Positions 50,731 to 60,323 of a DNA stretch of 64,000 nt are shown here, one piece after another (the first letter of the stretch is position 1; each line of letters opens with the position of its first letter). The notes under the pieces are model-generated. The model was not told the DNA's origin. It did no database searches and worked only from the letters and a program-made list of their open reading frames with translations. This stretch comes from Sphaerimonospora sp050942215 (lineage in GTDB: Bacteria > Actinomycetota > Actinomycetes > Streptosporangiales > Streptosporangiaceae). Both the position numbers and the translations under genes were made by a program. The stretch covers positions 4,836,001 through 4,900,000 of the forward strand of contig NZ_CP192056.1 of the NCBI RefSeq assembly GCF_050942215.1, given 5' to 3'.

Positions 50731-51645
50731 TCAGGCGCGGCCCGCGCCCAGCACGTCGCCCACCGCGCCCTCGGCGGAAGGGACGACGGGCGCCGACGGC
50801 CCGTCGGACGTGCGCGGAGCGGCACCGGCGCGATCGGGAGTCAGGCGGCCCAGCGTGATCGTACCGCCGATCAGCGCACCGGCGGCCAGCAGCGCCGGGA
50901 TCACGTTTCCCGTGCCGGTCGGCAGGGACTCCCCCAGCAGTACGGCTCCCGCGGTGACCGACGCGATGGGATCGATCACCTGGACACCGGCGTAGGCGAT
51001 GCCGAAGTAGCCCACGGCGTACGACTTCTGCAGCAGCACGATGGCGCAGACCAGCAGCGCCGGGACCACCAGTGTGAACCAGTGCAGCAGACGGCTCAGG
51101 TCCCCGCCGAGCCCGCCCCCGACGACCCGGACGAACGTGGAGACGGTCCCGGTGACCGAGCCCGCGCCGATCGCCATGAACAGCGCCTTCAGCGAACCGC
51201 GGGCCCATCGGGCCGCCAGGAACGTGACGGCGACCACGAGTCCGATGCATCCGATCAGCCCCAGGGCGGCCATGTCCGACAGCACGGGGGTCGAGTTGTG
51301 CGCGGGGACCAGCAGCATCAGGCCGAGCAGACCGGCGGCCACCGCGATCGAGCCGGCGATCTCGGCCCGCCTGGGCCTCCTGCCGTACAGCAGCGCGGCG
51401 AACGGCACCGCGAAGACGAGTGTCATGACGCTCACCGGCTGGACGACGACGAGCGGCGCCAGGCTCAGCGCCACCGCGTGCAGGCAGGCCCCGGCGAAGC
51501 CGATGGCGCCGCCGATCCACCAGCGTCTTCGCTTCATCAGCATGAGCGTGGCACCGTCTCTGACGGCCTCGAACTGCTGTATGGCGGCGCCCAGCGCGTA
51601 TCCCAGCGCCCCGGCGAGGGCGATCACCACTCCCACCCCGATCAT
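50731..51645 (-). CDS. DMT/EamA-like membrane transporter
   Basis: 304 residues from the ATG at 51645. An upstream TTG in frame (about 45 bases earlier) is an alternative. Nine or ten membrane helices with GGAIGFAGACLHAVALSLAP and QPVSVMTLVFAVPFAALLYG follow the pattern of the drug/metabolite transporter superfamily, and a Pro/Ala-rich C-terminal tail is unusual. Transported compound unknown. Same strand as DUF2079, 136 bases ahead of it. Confidence 0.82.
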   Translation of the reverse strand: MIGVGVVIALAGALGYALGAAIQQFEAVRDGATLMLMKRRRWWIGGAIGFAGACLHAVALSLAPLVVVQPVSVMTLVFAVPFAALLYGRRPRRAEIAGSIAVAAGLLGLMLLVPAHNSTPVLSDMAALGLIGCIGLVVAVTFLAARWARGSLKALFMAIGAGSVTGTVSTFVRVVGGGLGGDLSRLLHWFTLVVPALLVCAIVLLQKSYAVGYFGIAYAGVQVIDPIASVTAGAVLLGESLPTGTGNVIPALLAAGALIGGTITLGRLTPDRAGAAPRTSDGPSAPVVPSAEGAVGDVLGAGRA

Positions 51646-51943
51646 CGGCGCCGGCCGGTTTCCGCGGAAGAAGTCACCGACCAAGCTTAGGTCTCCAGCG
51701 AAGCGGGCCGACGCCGTGAACGATCGAGAACGCCCGGGACGGAGGCACCGGAGGTGTCGCCGGGGCTCCCCGCCGGAACACCGGCGTGATGATGGCACCA
51801 TGAACCGGGCAGGCGGAGTCGGTGAGACGGAACCAGCCGGGCGGTTCGGACGTTGAAGCGAGTGCCCCCGCCCGGCACGGCGAGTGCCGTCCCGGCGGAG
51901 CGACCGAGCGAGCGGCGGGGCGGAGATTGGCGGGAGGCATGGC

Positions 51944-54238
51944 ATGGCTCGGGTGACCGGTTGGATCAGACGCCTCCTCGACAAACCGGGGAGCGTCGAC
52001 CTGGCGCCGTTCCAGCGGATCGTCGCGGAGGCCGGAGGGCTCGAGCCGGGGCTGCGCGATCAGGCCGAGATCGGCCTCGGCGACACGGCCCGCGCGGCCG
52101 GGAACCGGCCCGGCGCCGACTGGGTCGGCGGCGCCGAGTTCTGCGCCGTCGTGCGCGAGACGGCCCGCCGCACGCTCGGCCAGCGCCCGTTCGACGTGCA
52201 GCTCGTCGGCATGCTCGCGATGCTGAACGGCCATGTCGTGCAGATGGCGACCGGCGAGGGCAAGACGCTGGTGGGCGCGCTGACCGCGGCCGGGTACGCG
52301 CTGCGCGGCAGGCGGGTGCACGTGGTCTCGGTCAACGACTACCTCGCCCGTCGTGACGCCGAGTGGATGGCCCCGTTGTACGGCGCGCTGGGCCTGACCG
52401 TCGGCTGGATCGCCGAGGGATCGACGCCCGAGGAGCGCCGGGCCGCCTACGCCTGCGACGTCACCTACGCGGCGGTGAGCGAGCTCGGCTTCGACGTGCT
52501 GCGCGACCGGGTGCGCACCGACCCGGCCGACCTGGTCGTACCGGCCCCGCAGGTCGCGGTCGTCGACGAGGGCGACTCCGTGCTGGTGGACGAGGCGCGG
52601 GTGCCGCTGGTGCTGGCGGGCGCCGCCGATCCGGGGGTGGCCCTGCCGGAGATGGCCGCGCTGGCCCGGCGGCTGTCGAAGGGGTACCACTACACGATCG
52701 ACGAGGAGGGCCGCAACGTCTTCCTGACGCCCAAGGGCACCGACACCGTGGAGAAGGCGCTCGGCGTCGACCTCTACGCCGACCCCGGCGTCGTCACCCA
52801 GGTGAACCTCGCCCTGCACGCCCACGCCCTGCTGACCCGGGACGTGGACTACATCGTCAGGGACGGGCGGGTGCAGCTCATCAACACCACGCGCGGCCGG
52901 GTCGCGATGCTGCAGCGGTGGCCGGACGGTCTGCAGGCGGCGGTGGAGGCCAAGGAGAAGCTCACCCCCTCCGAGAGCGGGGAGATCCTCGACTCGCTCA
53001 CGATCCAATCCCTGATCCGGCGTTATCCCGAAATATGCGGCATGACGGGTACGGCGCTCGCGGTCGCCGACCAGCTCCGCGAGTTCTACGACCTGCGGGT
53101 CGCCGTCGTCCCGCCCAACAAGACGTGCATCCGGGTCGACGAGCCCGACCGGATCTTCGCGACGGCGGAGGACAAGGAGTCGGCGCTGCTGAAGGAGATA
53201 GCGGACCAGCACGTCACCGGCAGGCCCATCCTGGTCGGCACGCTCGACATCGCCGAGTCAGAGCGCCTCGCCGAGGCCCTGCGCGCCAAGGGGCTCGATC
53301 CCGTGGTGCTCAACGCCAAGAACGACGCGAAGGAGGCCGAGGTGATCTCCCGCGCCGGAGCCCGGGGGGCGATCACCGTCTCCACCCAGATGGCCGGACG
53401 TGGTACGGACATCCGCCTCGGCGGCGACGAGGCGGCCGAGCGCGAGCGGGAGGTGGCCGAGCTCGGCGGTCTCTACGTCATCGGCACGGGCCGGCACGAG
53501 AGCAGCCGGCTCGACGACCAGCTCCGCGGCCGCGCCGGACGGCAGGGCGACCCCGGGGGCTCGGTGTTCTTCGTGAGCGGGCAGGACGCCCTGCTCACCG
53601 CCTACGCGCCGGAGGAGCGGCTGCCCCCGGCAGAAGCGGACGGCGTGGTACGCGACAAATACGCGGCCCATCTCGTCGCGCACGCCCAGCGGGTGGCCGA
53701 GGGGGTCAACCTCGAGATCCACCGCAACACGTGGCGCTACACCCGACTGCTGGAGCAGCAGCGCGCGCAGCTCATGGAGCGCCGGGACGAGATCCTGCAC
53801 GGCGACATGGCGGCCCGGGCGTTGCTGACCGCCTGCCCGGAGCGTTATCGGGAGCTCACCGAGGCCGTGGGAGAGGACCGGGTGCGGCGGGCCGCCCGGC
53901 AGATCGTGCTGTTCCACCTCGATCGCTGCTGGACCGAGCACCTCAGCTTCCTGTCGGACCTCCGTGAGGGCATCCATCTGCGGGCGCTCGGCCGGTTGAA
54001 CCCACTCGACGAGTTCAACCGGGAGGCCGTCCCCGCCTACCGCGCCATGCTCGACGAGATCGAACGACGCTCCGTCGAGACCTTCGAGAAGGCCGACCTC
54101 ACTCGGGACCTGGACGATCAAGGCCTGAGACGGCCCAGCGCCACCTGGACCTATCTCGTCCAGGACAACCCGTTCGGCTCTGAGTGGGACCGTGTGCTCA
54201 GCCGGGTCGCCGGCGCCATGAAGCGCCGCAAACGCTGA
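51944..54238 (+). CDS. secA2: SecA2-type accessory preprotein translocase ATPase
   Basis: 764 residues from the ATG at 51944 with GGGAGG upstream. It is shorter than housekeeping SecA (about 900 residues) because the C-terminal linker and zinc domain are absent. Motor motifs: VQMATGEGKTLVGAL (Walker A, about 98-112), VVDEGDSVLVDEA (about 207), GMTGTA near 367 and the helicase motif QMAGRGTDIRLGG near 484. In mycobacteria and relatives SecA2 exports a subset of proteins, often lacking signal peptides. No SecY2 gene lies nearby. Confidence 0.93.
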   Translation: MARVTGWIRRLLDKPGSVDLAPFQRIVAEAGGLEPGLRDQAEIGLGDTARAAGNRPGADWVGGAEFCAVVRETARRTLGQRPFDVQLVGMLAMLNGHVVQMATGEGKTLVGALTAAGYALRGRRVHVVSVNDYLARRDAEWMAPLYGALGLTVGWIAEGSTPEERRAAYACDVTYAAVSELGFDVLRDRVRTDPADLVVPAPQVAVVDEGDSVLVDEARVPLVLAGAADPGVALPEMAALARRLSKGYHYTIDEEGRNVFLTPKGTDTVEKALGVDLYADPGVVTQVNLALHAHALLTRDVDYIVRDGRVQLINTTRGRVAMLQRWPDGLQAAVEAKEKLTPSESGEILDSLTIQSLIRRYPEICGMTGTALAVADQLREFYDLRVAVVPPNKTCIRVDEPDRIFATAEDKESALLKEIADQHVTGRPILVGTLDIAESERLAEALRAKGLDPVVLNAKNDAKEAEVISRAGARGAITVSTQMAGRGTDIRLGGDEAAEREREVAELGGLYVIGTGRHESSRLDDQLRGRAGRQGDPGGSVFFVSGQDALLTAYAPEERLPPAEADGVVRDKYAAHLVAHAQRVAEGVNLEIHRNTWRYTRLLEQQRAQLMERRDEILHGDMAARALLTACPERYRELTEAVGEDRVRRAARQIVLFHLDRCWTEHLSFLSDLREGIHLRALGRLNPLDEFNREAVPAYRAMLDEIERRSVETFEKADLTRDLDDQGLRRPSATWTYLVQDNPFGSEWDRVLSRVAGAMKRRKR

Positions 54239-54271
54239 GCAGCGGCGGCTCTCAGCCCCTGCCGCCCCCGC

Positions 54272-54820
54272 TCACTGTGACGAGCGTCCGGGCGGACGGC
54301 GGAACAGCGTCTTCACCCCGATGGCGGCGAGCGCGCCGACGAACACCGCGGCGGAGACCTCCGGCGTGGCGGCGGGGGTGGGACACGGCGGCGGCGAGTC
54401 GTCCACGACCCGGTAGGCGCCGGTCGAGAACGGCTTCGGGGCGCCCTTCTTGCCGAGGCCCTGCCCCCACTCGGTGATGACGTACTCGACGGGGATGTGT
54501 CCCATGCCGCCGACGCCGTCGACGGTGTACGACCGGGTGTTCCACGTGCCGCCCGTCAGCTCGGCGAACGTCTTCCCGTCGAGGTCGAGCATGATGCCCT
54601 TGCTCGACGGCACTCCAGGCCCGCGGTCTCCGACGAAGAACTCGGCCTTCTTCCCCTGGTAGACGACGTAGCCCTTGGTGCCCATCGGCCAGCTCGGACT
54701 GGCCGCGAGACCTTTCTGCATCGGAAGGCCTGACGCGGGGGCGCCTGTGTCGCCGTTGATGCCGGAGCCGTCGTCCCAGAAGTACGAGGCCGTCGTGCTG
54801 CCCTTGTACAGCACCTGCAT
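54272..54820 (-). CDS. Hypothetical protein with C-terminal membrane segment
   Basis: 182 residues if the first ATG (54820) is used. The best-placed ribosome-binding site (AGGAG at 54867-54871) instead points to an ATT at 54859, which would add 13 residues with a cysteine (SSKDVTCPVENG). The body is Gly-rich with DDGSGINGDTGAPASGLPMQ, VGDRGPGVPSSKGIMLDLDG and VEYVITEWGQGLGKKG. A hydrophobic stretch near 160 (AAVFVGALAAIGV) could be a membrane anchor. I do not recognise a family. Confidence 0.6.
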   Translation of the reverse strand: MQVLYKGSTTASYFWDDGSGINGDTGAPASGLPMQKGLAASPSWPMGTKGYVVYQGKKAEFFVGDRGPGVPSSKGIMLDLDGKTFAELTGGTWNTRSYTVDGVGGMGHIPVEYVITEWGQGLGKKGAPKPFSTGAYRVVDDSPPPCPTPAATPEVSAAVFVGALAAIGVKTLFRRPPGRSSQ

Positions 54821-54880
54821 GCCGTTCTCGACGGGGCAGGTGACGTCTTTGCTGGAAATTGGGGATCTCCTGACTGGTCA

Positions 54881-55208
54881 CGGATGGGTAATCCGGACAC
54901 TAGGCCAGTATCGCGACGTTCCACCACACTTCGGGACAAAATTTTACCTTGACCCGAGATTGCCCCGATCCGCGGTGAGCATGGACATCCAGCCGATCGG
55001 AGTCCCGATGCCTGCTTGCCATGGGGAAACGGCAGATCTCCGTCGAGATCCGTTGTGCTTGCCGACACGGGGACGAGTGGATGGACGAAGTGCGAATGAC
55101 CCGCTCGGGTCCGGTCATAGGTACCCAGAAGAACCGAAGACAGGTGCCGCCGTAGACCGCGACCGGCGAGAACCGGCACGGAACGGACCGAATGATCAGA
55201 GGGAAGCG
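54881..55208. other. Intergenic region between divergent genes
   Basis: About 328 bases with moderate GC and no convincing ORF. Promoters of the two flanking genes must lie here, but no clear -35/-10 pair can be named. Confidence 0.4.
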
Positions 55209-55679
55209 ATGGGAGTCGAGACCATGGTCGCGGCAGACGTGATGAGCCGCACTCTCGTCACCGTCGAGCCGGACGAATCACCGCTGTTGGCCTGGGAGCT
55301 CATGCGACGGGCGGGCGTCCATCATCTGCCGGTCGTGGACGACGAATCCCGGATCGTCGGTGTGCTCGGGCGGGAGGACCTGTCCTCCCATTGGTCGGGC
55401 GGCCCGGCGGAGCAGTGCCGGGTGCGGGTCAGGGAGCTCCTCCCCGACCGTCCGGGGCCGCGTGCGGCGCCGGACTCGCCGCTCGGCGAGGTCGTCGCCC
55501 AGATGGTCGACATGGAGGCCGGCGCCGTTCCGGTGATCGGCCCCGGAGGCCTCCTGGAGGGATTGATCACCGCGCGGGACGTCCTGATGGCGGTCGCCGG
55601 GCGTGTCCCGCACCGAGAGGACGCCGACGTCAAGGGCGGGCTGTTCCGCCTTGAGCCGGTGCTGCCGCCTCACCCGTGA
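55209..55679 (+). CDS. CBS domain pair protein
   Basis: 156 residues, ATG after GAGGGAAGCG. Two CBS modules: VAADVMSRTLVTVEPDESPL with HHLPVVDDESRIVGVLGRED, then SPLGEVVAQMVDMEAGAVPV and LEGLITARDVLMAV. Such pairs bind adenosine nucleotides and gate partner enzymes or channels. Standing alone, its partner is unknown. The Mg/K transporter genes 1.2 kb downstream are separate. Confidence 0.88.
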   Translation: MGVETMVAADVMSRTLVTVEPDESPLLAWELMRRAGVHHLPVVDDESRIVGVLGREDLSSHWSGGPAEQCRVRVRELLPDRPGPRAAPDSPLGEVVAQMVDMEAGAVPVIGPGGLLEGLITARDVLMAVAGRVPHREDADVKGGLFRLEPVLPPHP

Positions 55680-55849
55680 GCGAAGCCCCGGCAGGCTGGA
55701 GGGCCGGTCGAGTCATCGCCGCCCGGGGTCGGCGAGGAAGCGTGGCGCAGGACGGCAACGGAGGGAACGGAGCGAGCGAGACCGCATGCCGGGCCCCGCC
55801 GGACGGGGCCTGACAGCGGACCGGAGCCTCCTCGCGCCGCCGGGCCGTT

Positions 55850-56290
55850 CTAACCGCGGCTGACCCGGCGTCCGGTGACCTCGACGGGCGAGATCCTGAT
55901 GTACAGCTCCCGCTCGCCGCCCGCCCACGTCTCCAGGCCGGTGGCGGCCGCCGCCGCGCGCTCCTCCTCGTCGGTGACATGGTGCGCGCCGCCGCGTACG
56001 AGCACGCTCCACCCCTCCCGGTTCGCCTCGTCTATCCGGTCAACCTCGAAGGCGACCTTGAACTCGGCGCCCTCGACCCCGGTGCGCAGATCGGTGTCGA
56101 TGGACCCGCCGAGGGTCGTACGGAACAGGATCGTGCCGGCGTCCAGCGTGTAGTTGACCGGCAGGATCACCGGCCCGGTCGGGCTGTCGAACGCCACCCG
56201 GCCCACACCGCCCGGCGCGACGAGTTCCAGGCATTCGTCCTTGTCCAGCCATTCCAGCCGGGGCCTGCCGGAGTCGGCGTCCCTTGACAT
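55850..56290 (-). CDS. Pyridoxamine 5'-phosphate oxidase-like flavin/F420-binding protein
   Basis: 146 residues. The split-barrel pattern is seen in VGRVAFDSPTGPVILPVNYT and ILFRTTLGGSID, with EFKVAFEVDRIDEANREGWS following, typical of actinobacterial PPOX-family proteins that bind F420 or FMN. ATG after GGGAGG. Catalysed reaction unknown. Confidence 0.88.
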   Translation of the reverse strand: MSRDADSGRPRLEWLDKDECLELVAPGGVGRVAFDSPTGPVILPVNYTLDAGTILFRTTLGGSIDTDLRTGVEGAEFKVAFEVDRIDEANREGWSVLVRGGAHHVTDEEERAAAAATGLETWAGGERELYIRISPVEVTGRRVSRG

Positions 56291-56390
56291 GGGTACCTCC
56301 CGATGATCGCCGCCGATTCGGGCTGTCTTCGTCTTCCCTGCGCATGCCCGATCCAGGCACGATCATCACACATCGTTCGGAGGGAACCCA

Positions 56391-56789
56391 ATGGAAGTGC
56401 TCAGCAGCCGGATGCTCCTGCGCCCGGCAGACCCTGACGCCAGCCGCTCGTTCTACCGCGACATGCTCGGGCTGGCGGTGTACCGCGAGTTCGGCCCGGC
56501 CGACGACCCCGGCGTGGTGTTCTTCCTCGGACAGGGGTTCCTCGAGATCTCCGGACGCTCGGACGGCTCACGCGGGGCCCATCTCCAGATCTGGCTCCAG
56601 GTCCGGGACGTCGAGGCGGAACATCGCCGGCTGGTCGCGGCCGGGGTTCCCGTACGGCGCCCGCCCAGGACAGAGCCCTGGGGGCTGATCGAGATGTGGA
56701 TCGAGGACCCGGACGGAACACCGATCGTGCTCGTCCAGATCCCCGAAGATCATCCGCTCAGGCGGGACCACCGCACCATCGACATCTGA
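56391..56789 (+). CDS. Glyoxalase/VOC superfamily protein
   Basis: 132 residues, ATG after CGGAGGGAA. The vicinal-oxygen-chelate fold is shown by DPDASRSFYRDMLGLAVYRE near the start and WGLIEMWIEDPDGTPIVLVQ near the end, with a Glu in the usual metal position. Substrate class is not evident. Stand-alone gene. Confidence 0.9.
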   Translation: MEVLSSRMLLRPADPDASRSFYRDMLGLAVYREFGPADDPGVVFFLGQGFLEISGRSDGSRGAHLQIWLQVRDVEAEHRRLVAAGVPVRRPPRTEPWGLIEMWIEDPDGTPIVLVQIPEDHPLRRDHRTIDI

Positions 56790-56916
56790 GCACGACATCC
56801 GAGCACGGCATCCGAGCACGGGCGGAGTCCGATCACCGGTGTTCGGCACGGGCCGAGGCGTTCGGCGCATAGGGTCATAATCCTCTGGTGACCCTAGACC
56901 CGAGGGAGTCGCCGCG

Positions 56917-58275
56917 ATGAGGCGGACCAGACGGGTGTCGGCCGTCCTGGGCGGGTTTCAACATCCGGCTCAGATGACCGTGACGGCCTTCGGCATCGCC
57001 GTACTGCTCGGCACCGCCGCCCTGGCCCTGCCGTTCGCGACCGAGTCGGGTGAGTCGGCGGGCTGGCTCACCGCCCTGTTCACCGCCACCTCGTCGGTGT
57101 GCGTGACCGGCCTCGCCATCGTCGACCTGTCGGCGCACTGGTCGGTGTTCGGCAAGGTGGTGATCGGCCTGCTGATCCAGATCGGGGGGCTCGGCATCAT
57201 GACCTTGGCCTCCCTGTTCACCGTGCTCGTCTCCGGCCGGCTGGGGTTGCGCGCCCGGCTGTTCGCCCAGGAGGAACGGAAGGCCTTCGGCATGGCGGAC
57301 GTCCGGCGCCTGCTGCGGCGGGTCGTGCTGTTCAGTCTCGCGTCCGAGGCGATCGTGGCGACGATCCTCACGCTGCGCTTCGCCACCGGGTACGGCGAGC
57401 CGCTCGGCCGGGCCGCCTACCTCGGGGTCTTCCACGCCGTCTCCGCGTTCAACAACGCCGGGGTGTCCCTGTGGCCGGACAGCCTGATGCGGTTCGTGAC
57501 CGATCCGTGGATCTGCCTCACGATCGCCGCCGCGGTGATCGTGGGCGGGCTCGGCTATCCGGTGGTGTTCGAACTGCTCCGCTGCTGGCGGCATCCGAGC
57601 AGATGGACGGTGTTGACCAGGATCACGCTGGCGGTTACCGCCGCGCTGCTGCCGCTGGGCACCCTGATCTTCCTCGGCACCGAGTGGAGCAATCCCCACA
57701 CGCTGGGAGCCCTGGACGAGTCCGACCGGATGCTGGCCGGGTTCTTCACCGCCGTGATGCCGCGTTCCGCGGGGTTCAACAGCCTGGACATCTCACAGAT
57801 GTACCCGTCGAGCTGGCTGACCATGGACCTGCTGATGTTCATCGGCGGCGGCAGCGCGGGCACGGCGGGCGGCATCAAGGTCACCACGTTCGGCCTGCTG
57901 GCCTTCATCATCTGGTCCGAGCTTCGCGGGGAGACCCATGTCAACATCGGACACCGGCGGCTGCCCGAGTCGGCGCAGCGCCAGGCCGTCACGATCGCCG
58001 TGATCAGCGGGACCGTGATCGTGATCGCCACCTACATCCTGCTCGTGCTGACACCGCACAATCTGGAGCGGGTAATGTTCGAGGTCGTCTCGGCGTTCAC
58101 CACGTGCGGCCTGTCCACCGGCATCACCTCCGACATCGTCCCGGCGGGGCACGCGCTGCTCGTGCTGCTCATGTTCGTGGGCAGGATCGGGCCGCTGACC
58201 TTCGGCTCCGCGCTCGCGTTGAAGGAGCGGACCAGGCGTTACGAACTACCCGAGGAGCGGATCATCGTTGGCTGA
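56917..58275 (+). CDS. KtrB/TrkH-type potassium transporter
   Basis: 452 residues, ATG after CGAGGGAGTCGCCGCG. Four repeated membrane-pore-membrane units are visible with the selectivity-filter glycines in TSSVCVTGL, AFNNAGVSL, PRSAGFNSLD and AFTTCGLSTGI. This subunit moves K+ (often with Na+) and is gated by a cytoplasmic RCK protein, which the overlapping downstream gene encodes. It belongs to the Ktr rather than the longer Trk class by size. Confidence 0.92.
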   Translation: MRRTRRVSAVLGGFQHPAQMTVTAFGIAVLLGTAALALPFATESGESAGWLTALFTATSSVCVTGLAIVDLSAHWSVFGKVVIGLLIQIGGLGIMTLASLFTVLVSGRLGLRARLFAQEERKAFGMADVRRLLRRVVLFSLASEAIVATILTLRFATGYGEPLGRAAYLGVFHAVSAFNNAGVSLWPDSLMRFVTDPWICLTIAAAVIVGGLGYPVVFELLRCWRHPSRWTVLTRITLAVTAALLPLGTLIFLGTEWSNPHTLGALDESDRMLAGFFTAVMPRSAGFNSLDISQMYPSSWLTMDLLMFIGGGSAGTAGGIKVTTFGLLAFIIWSELRGETHVNIGHRRLPESAQRQAVTIAVISGTVIVIATYILLVLTPHNLERVMFEVVSAFTTCGLSTGITSDIVPAGHALLVLLMFVGRIGPLTFGSALALKERTRRYELPEERIIVG

Positions 58276-58930
58276 CAGGACAAGCGAGCCGATCGTCGTG
58301 GTCGGACTCGGCCGTTTCGGCACGTCACTCGCACTGGAGCTCACCCGGCGCGGCACCGAGGTGCTCGCCATCGACCGCCGGCCCAAGGTCGTGCAGAACC
58401 TGGCCGGGCACATCACCCACGTGGTCACGGCCGACTCCACCGACATCGAGGCGCTGCGCCAACTCGGCGTGCCCGACTTCTACCGGGCCGTGGTGGCCAT
58501 CGGCGGCGACCTGGAGGCGAGCATTCTGACCGCCTCGCTGATGGTGGAACTGGAGATCGACGACATCTGGGCGAAGGCGGTCAGCCGTCAGCACGGCCAG
58601 ATCCTCAGCAGGATCGGCGTCCACCACGTGGTCTTCCCCGAGCACGACATGGGCGAGCGCGTCGCGCACATGGTCAGCGGCAGGATGCTCGACTACGTCG
58701 AGGTCGACGAGAACTTCGCCCTCGTCAAAACCCATCCGCCGAAGGAGTACGTGGGTGTCCCGCTGGGCGAGTCGAATCTGCGCCGCAAACACGGCGTGAC
58801 GGTCGTCGCGGTCAAGGCCCCGGGCGAGGAGTTCACCTACGCCACCGCCGACACCGAGCTCGGCTACGGCGACGTCATCATCGTCTCCGGCCGGACGGAA
58901 CAGGTGGAAAGGTTCGCCGAACTGCCCTGA
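58268..58930 (+). CDS. KtrA/TrkA-type RCK gating protein
   Basis: 220 residues from a TTG that overlaps the transporter stop by eight bases. Rossmann RCK_N domain with GLGRFGTSLALELTRRG near residue 13 and an acidic ribose-binding turn (VLAIDRRPK). The RCK_C domain has EYVGVPLGESNLRRKHGVTV. It binds nucleotides or c-di-AMP and gates the potassium pore. Confidence 0.93.
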   Translation: MADRTSEPIVVVGLGRFGTSLALELTRRGTEVLAIDRRPKVVQNLAGHITHVVTADSTDIEALRQLGVPDFYRAVVAIGGDLEASILTASLMVELEIDDIWAKAVSRQHGQILSRIGVHHVVFPEHDMGERVAHMVSGRMLDYVEVDENFALVKTHPPKEYVGVPLGESNLRRKHGVTVVAVKAPGEEFTYATADTELGYGDVIIVSGRTEQVERFAELP

Positions 58931-59295
58931 ATCCGATCCTCCCTCCGGACTCCGCGGTGGACGGCAACGCGACCATCCCGGCCGGGTGCGCCGGCGCGGG
59001 CATGCCCTTCGAGACACGATGGACAGCACACGATGGACAGTGCCGAAGATCGCGAATGGCCACGGCGCGATCGGCACCCTGAAGATCAGGCCGTGGAGAA
59101 CCCTATCGGCCAGGCCGACACGCTCCATCACCCGGGGTCGTAGAGGATGATCCCCCCGGGGTAACGTCATCGCCGCGAGCCGTCTAATAGACCAGCGGAT
59201 GCACTGATCACCGGTAGATCACCGACGGCTCGGCCGCCCCGGTCGGCCATGGAGAGACACGTGAAGAGAGCAGAAATCCTCGTCAGGAGGCGGGT
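58931..59295. other. Intergenic region before the PPTase gene
   Basis: About 365 bases without a recognisable gene. A GATCCCCCCGGGGTAACG stretch near 59150 may be promoter-proximal. Nothing else stands out. Confidence 0.35.
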
Positions 59296-59961
59296 GTGAT
59301 CGAAACCATTCTCCCCGGCTGCGTGGTGGCGGCCGATCTCTTCCATGACCCGCCGGATGCCACGCTCTTCCCGGAGGAGGAGAAGGTCATCGAGCGCGCG
59401 GTCGACAAGCGTCGCAGGGAGTTCACCACCGCGCGGTTCTGCGTCCGTACGGCACTGGGCAGGCTGGGCCTGCCCCCCTTCCCCATCCTTCCCGGGCCTC
59501 GCGGCGCACCCCAGTGGCCGCAGGGGGTGGTCGGCAGCATCACGCACTGCGAAGGCTATCGGGGCGCGGTCCTGGGTTCCTCGGCCGAGGTGTCGACCAT
59601 CGGCATCGACGCGGAACCGAACGGACCCATCCCCGGCGGCACGCTGGAGGCGATCTCGCTCCCGGAGGAGCGGTCCGAGCTAGGCCGCCTGAGCTCCCGG
59701 CATCCGCACGTGCACTGGGACAGACTGCTCTTCAGCGCCAAGGAATCGGTGTACAAGGCGTGGTTCCCGCTGACCGGCCGATGGCTCGATTTCCACGAGG
59801 CCTCAATTGCCTTCGACCCGTCATCGAACACTTTCTCGGCCCGATTGCTGGTTCCCGGCCCCCGGGTGAACGGCACACAGCTCGGCTCTTTTTCCGGTCG
59901 ATGGATGGTCGACCAGGGGCTCATTCTCACCGCCATCGTCATCGGTCGGCAAGGGCACTGA
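59296..59961 (+). CDS. 4'-phosphopantetheinyl transferase (EntD/PptA-type)
   Basis: 221 residues from a GTG with CAGGAGGCGG upstream. It moves the phosphopantetheine arm of CoA to carrier proteins. The three family motifs are present: GSITHCEGYRGAV near 92, IGIDAEPNGPIPGG near 111 (Mg-binding Asp and Glu), and FSAKESVYKAWFP near 151. The EntD-like form serves non-ribosomal peptide and polyketide carriers, so a secondary-metabolite cluster elsewhere is implied. No such cluster is in this window. Confidence 0.93.
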   Translation: MIETILPGCVVAADLFHDPPDATLFPEEEKVIERAVDKRRREFTTARFCVRTALGRLGLPPFPILPGPRGAPQWPQGVVGSITHCEGYRGAVLGSSAEVSTIGIDAEPNGPIPGGTLEAISLPEERSELGRLSSRHPHVHWDRLLFSAKESVYKAWFPLTGRWLDFHEASIAFDPSSNTFSARLLVPGPRVNGTQLGSFSGRWMVDQGLILTAIVIGRQGH

Positions 59962-60323
59962 TTCTGAAATAGCCGCCGGCTCGGGAGTTGGCCGCTGCCG
60001 AGCCGGCCGGCGCACACACGGCACGCCCTTCCCGACGCACGTCTCTCCCCAGCACACGCAACCGCCTGCCCCTCCGGCGCACGCCTTTCGGCACACGCGC
60101 CCTCCGGCGCGGCGCCTGCCGGGCCCGCCGCGCTCCGCCGCCACCGCCGCCTCCTCCTCCCCGGCCGCCGCTCCTGTGCGACCATCGCTCCCGTCACGGC
60201 AGCGCGACCGCCGTTCCACCGGGCGGGACGACTGTGAGCCACCCCACAGCCCTCCCGGGTAGACACGCGGCATATTTTTCTCATAAATATTAGAGAAAAT
60301 CACCGCAGTAGGAAGCAGGCACT
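59962..60323. promoter_or_regulatory. AT-rich operator-like region upstream of the copper oxidase/NirK cluster
   Basis: About 360 bases without a gene. At 60275-60298 an inverted repeat TTTTCTC-N10-GAGAAAA with an AT-rich centre contrasts with the surrounding high GC. It is a candidate site for a redox or NO-responsive repressor. TAGGAAGCAGG at 60308-60318 provides a ribosome-binding site for the next gene. Confidence 0.5.

Noticed and set aside
58325..59170. Minus-strand frame antisense to the RCK gene, extended into the intergenic region
   Set aside because: No motif in the intergenic part and the coding part is the shadow of the RCK gene.
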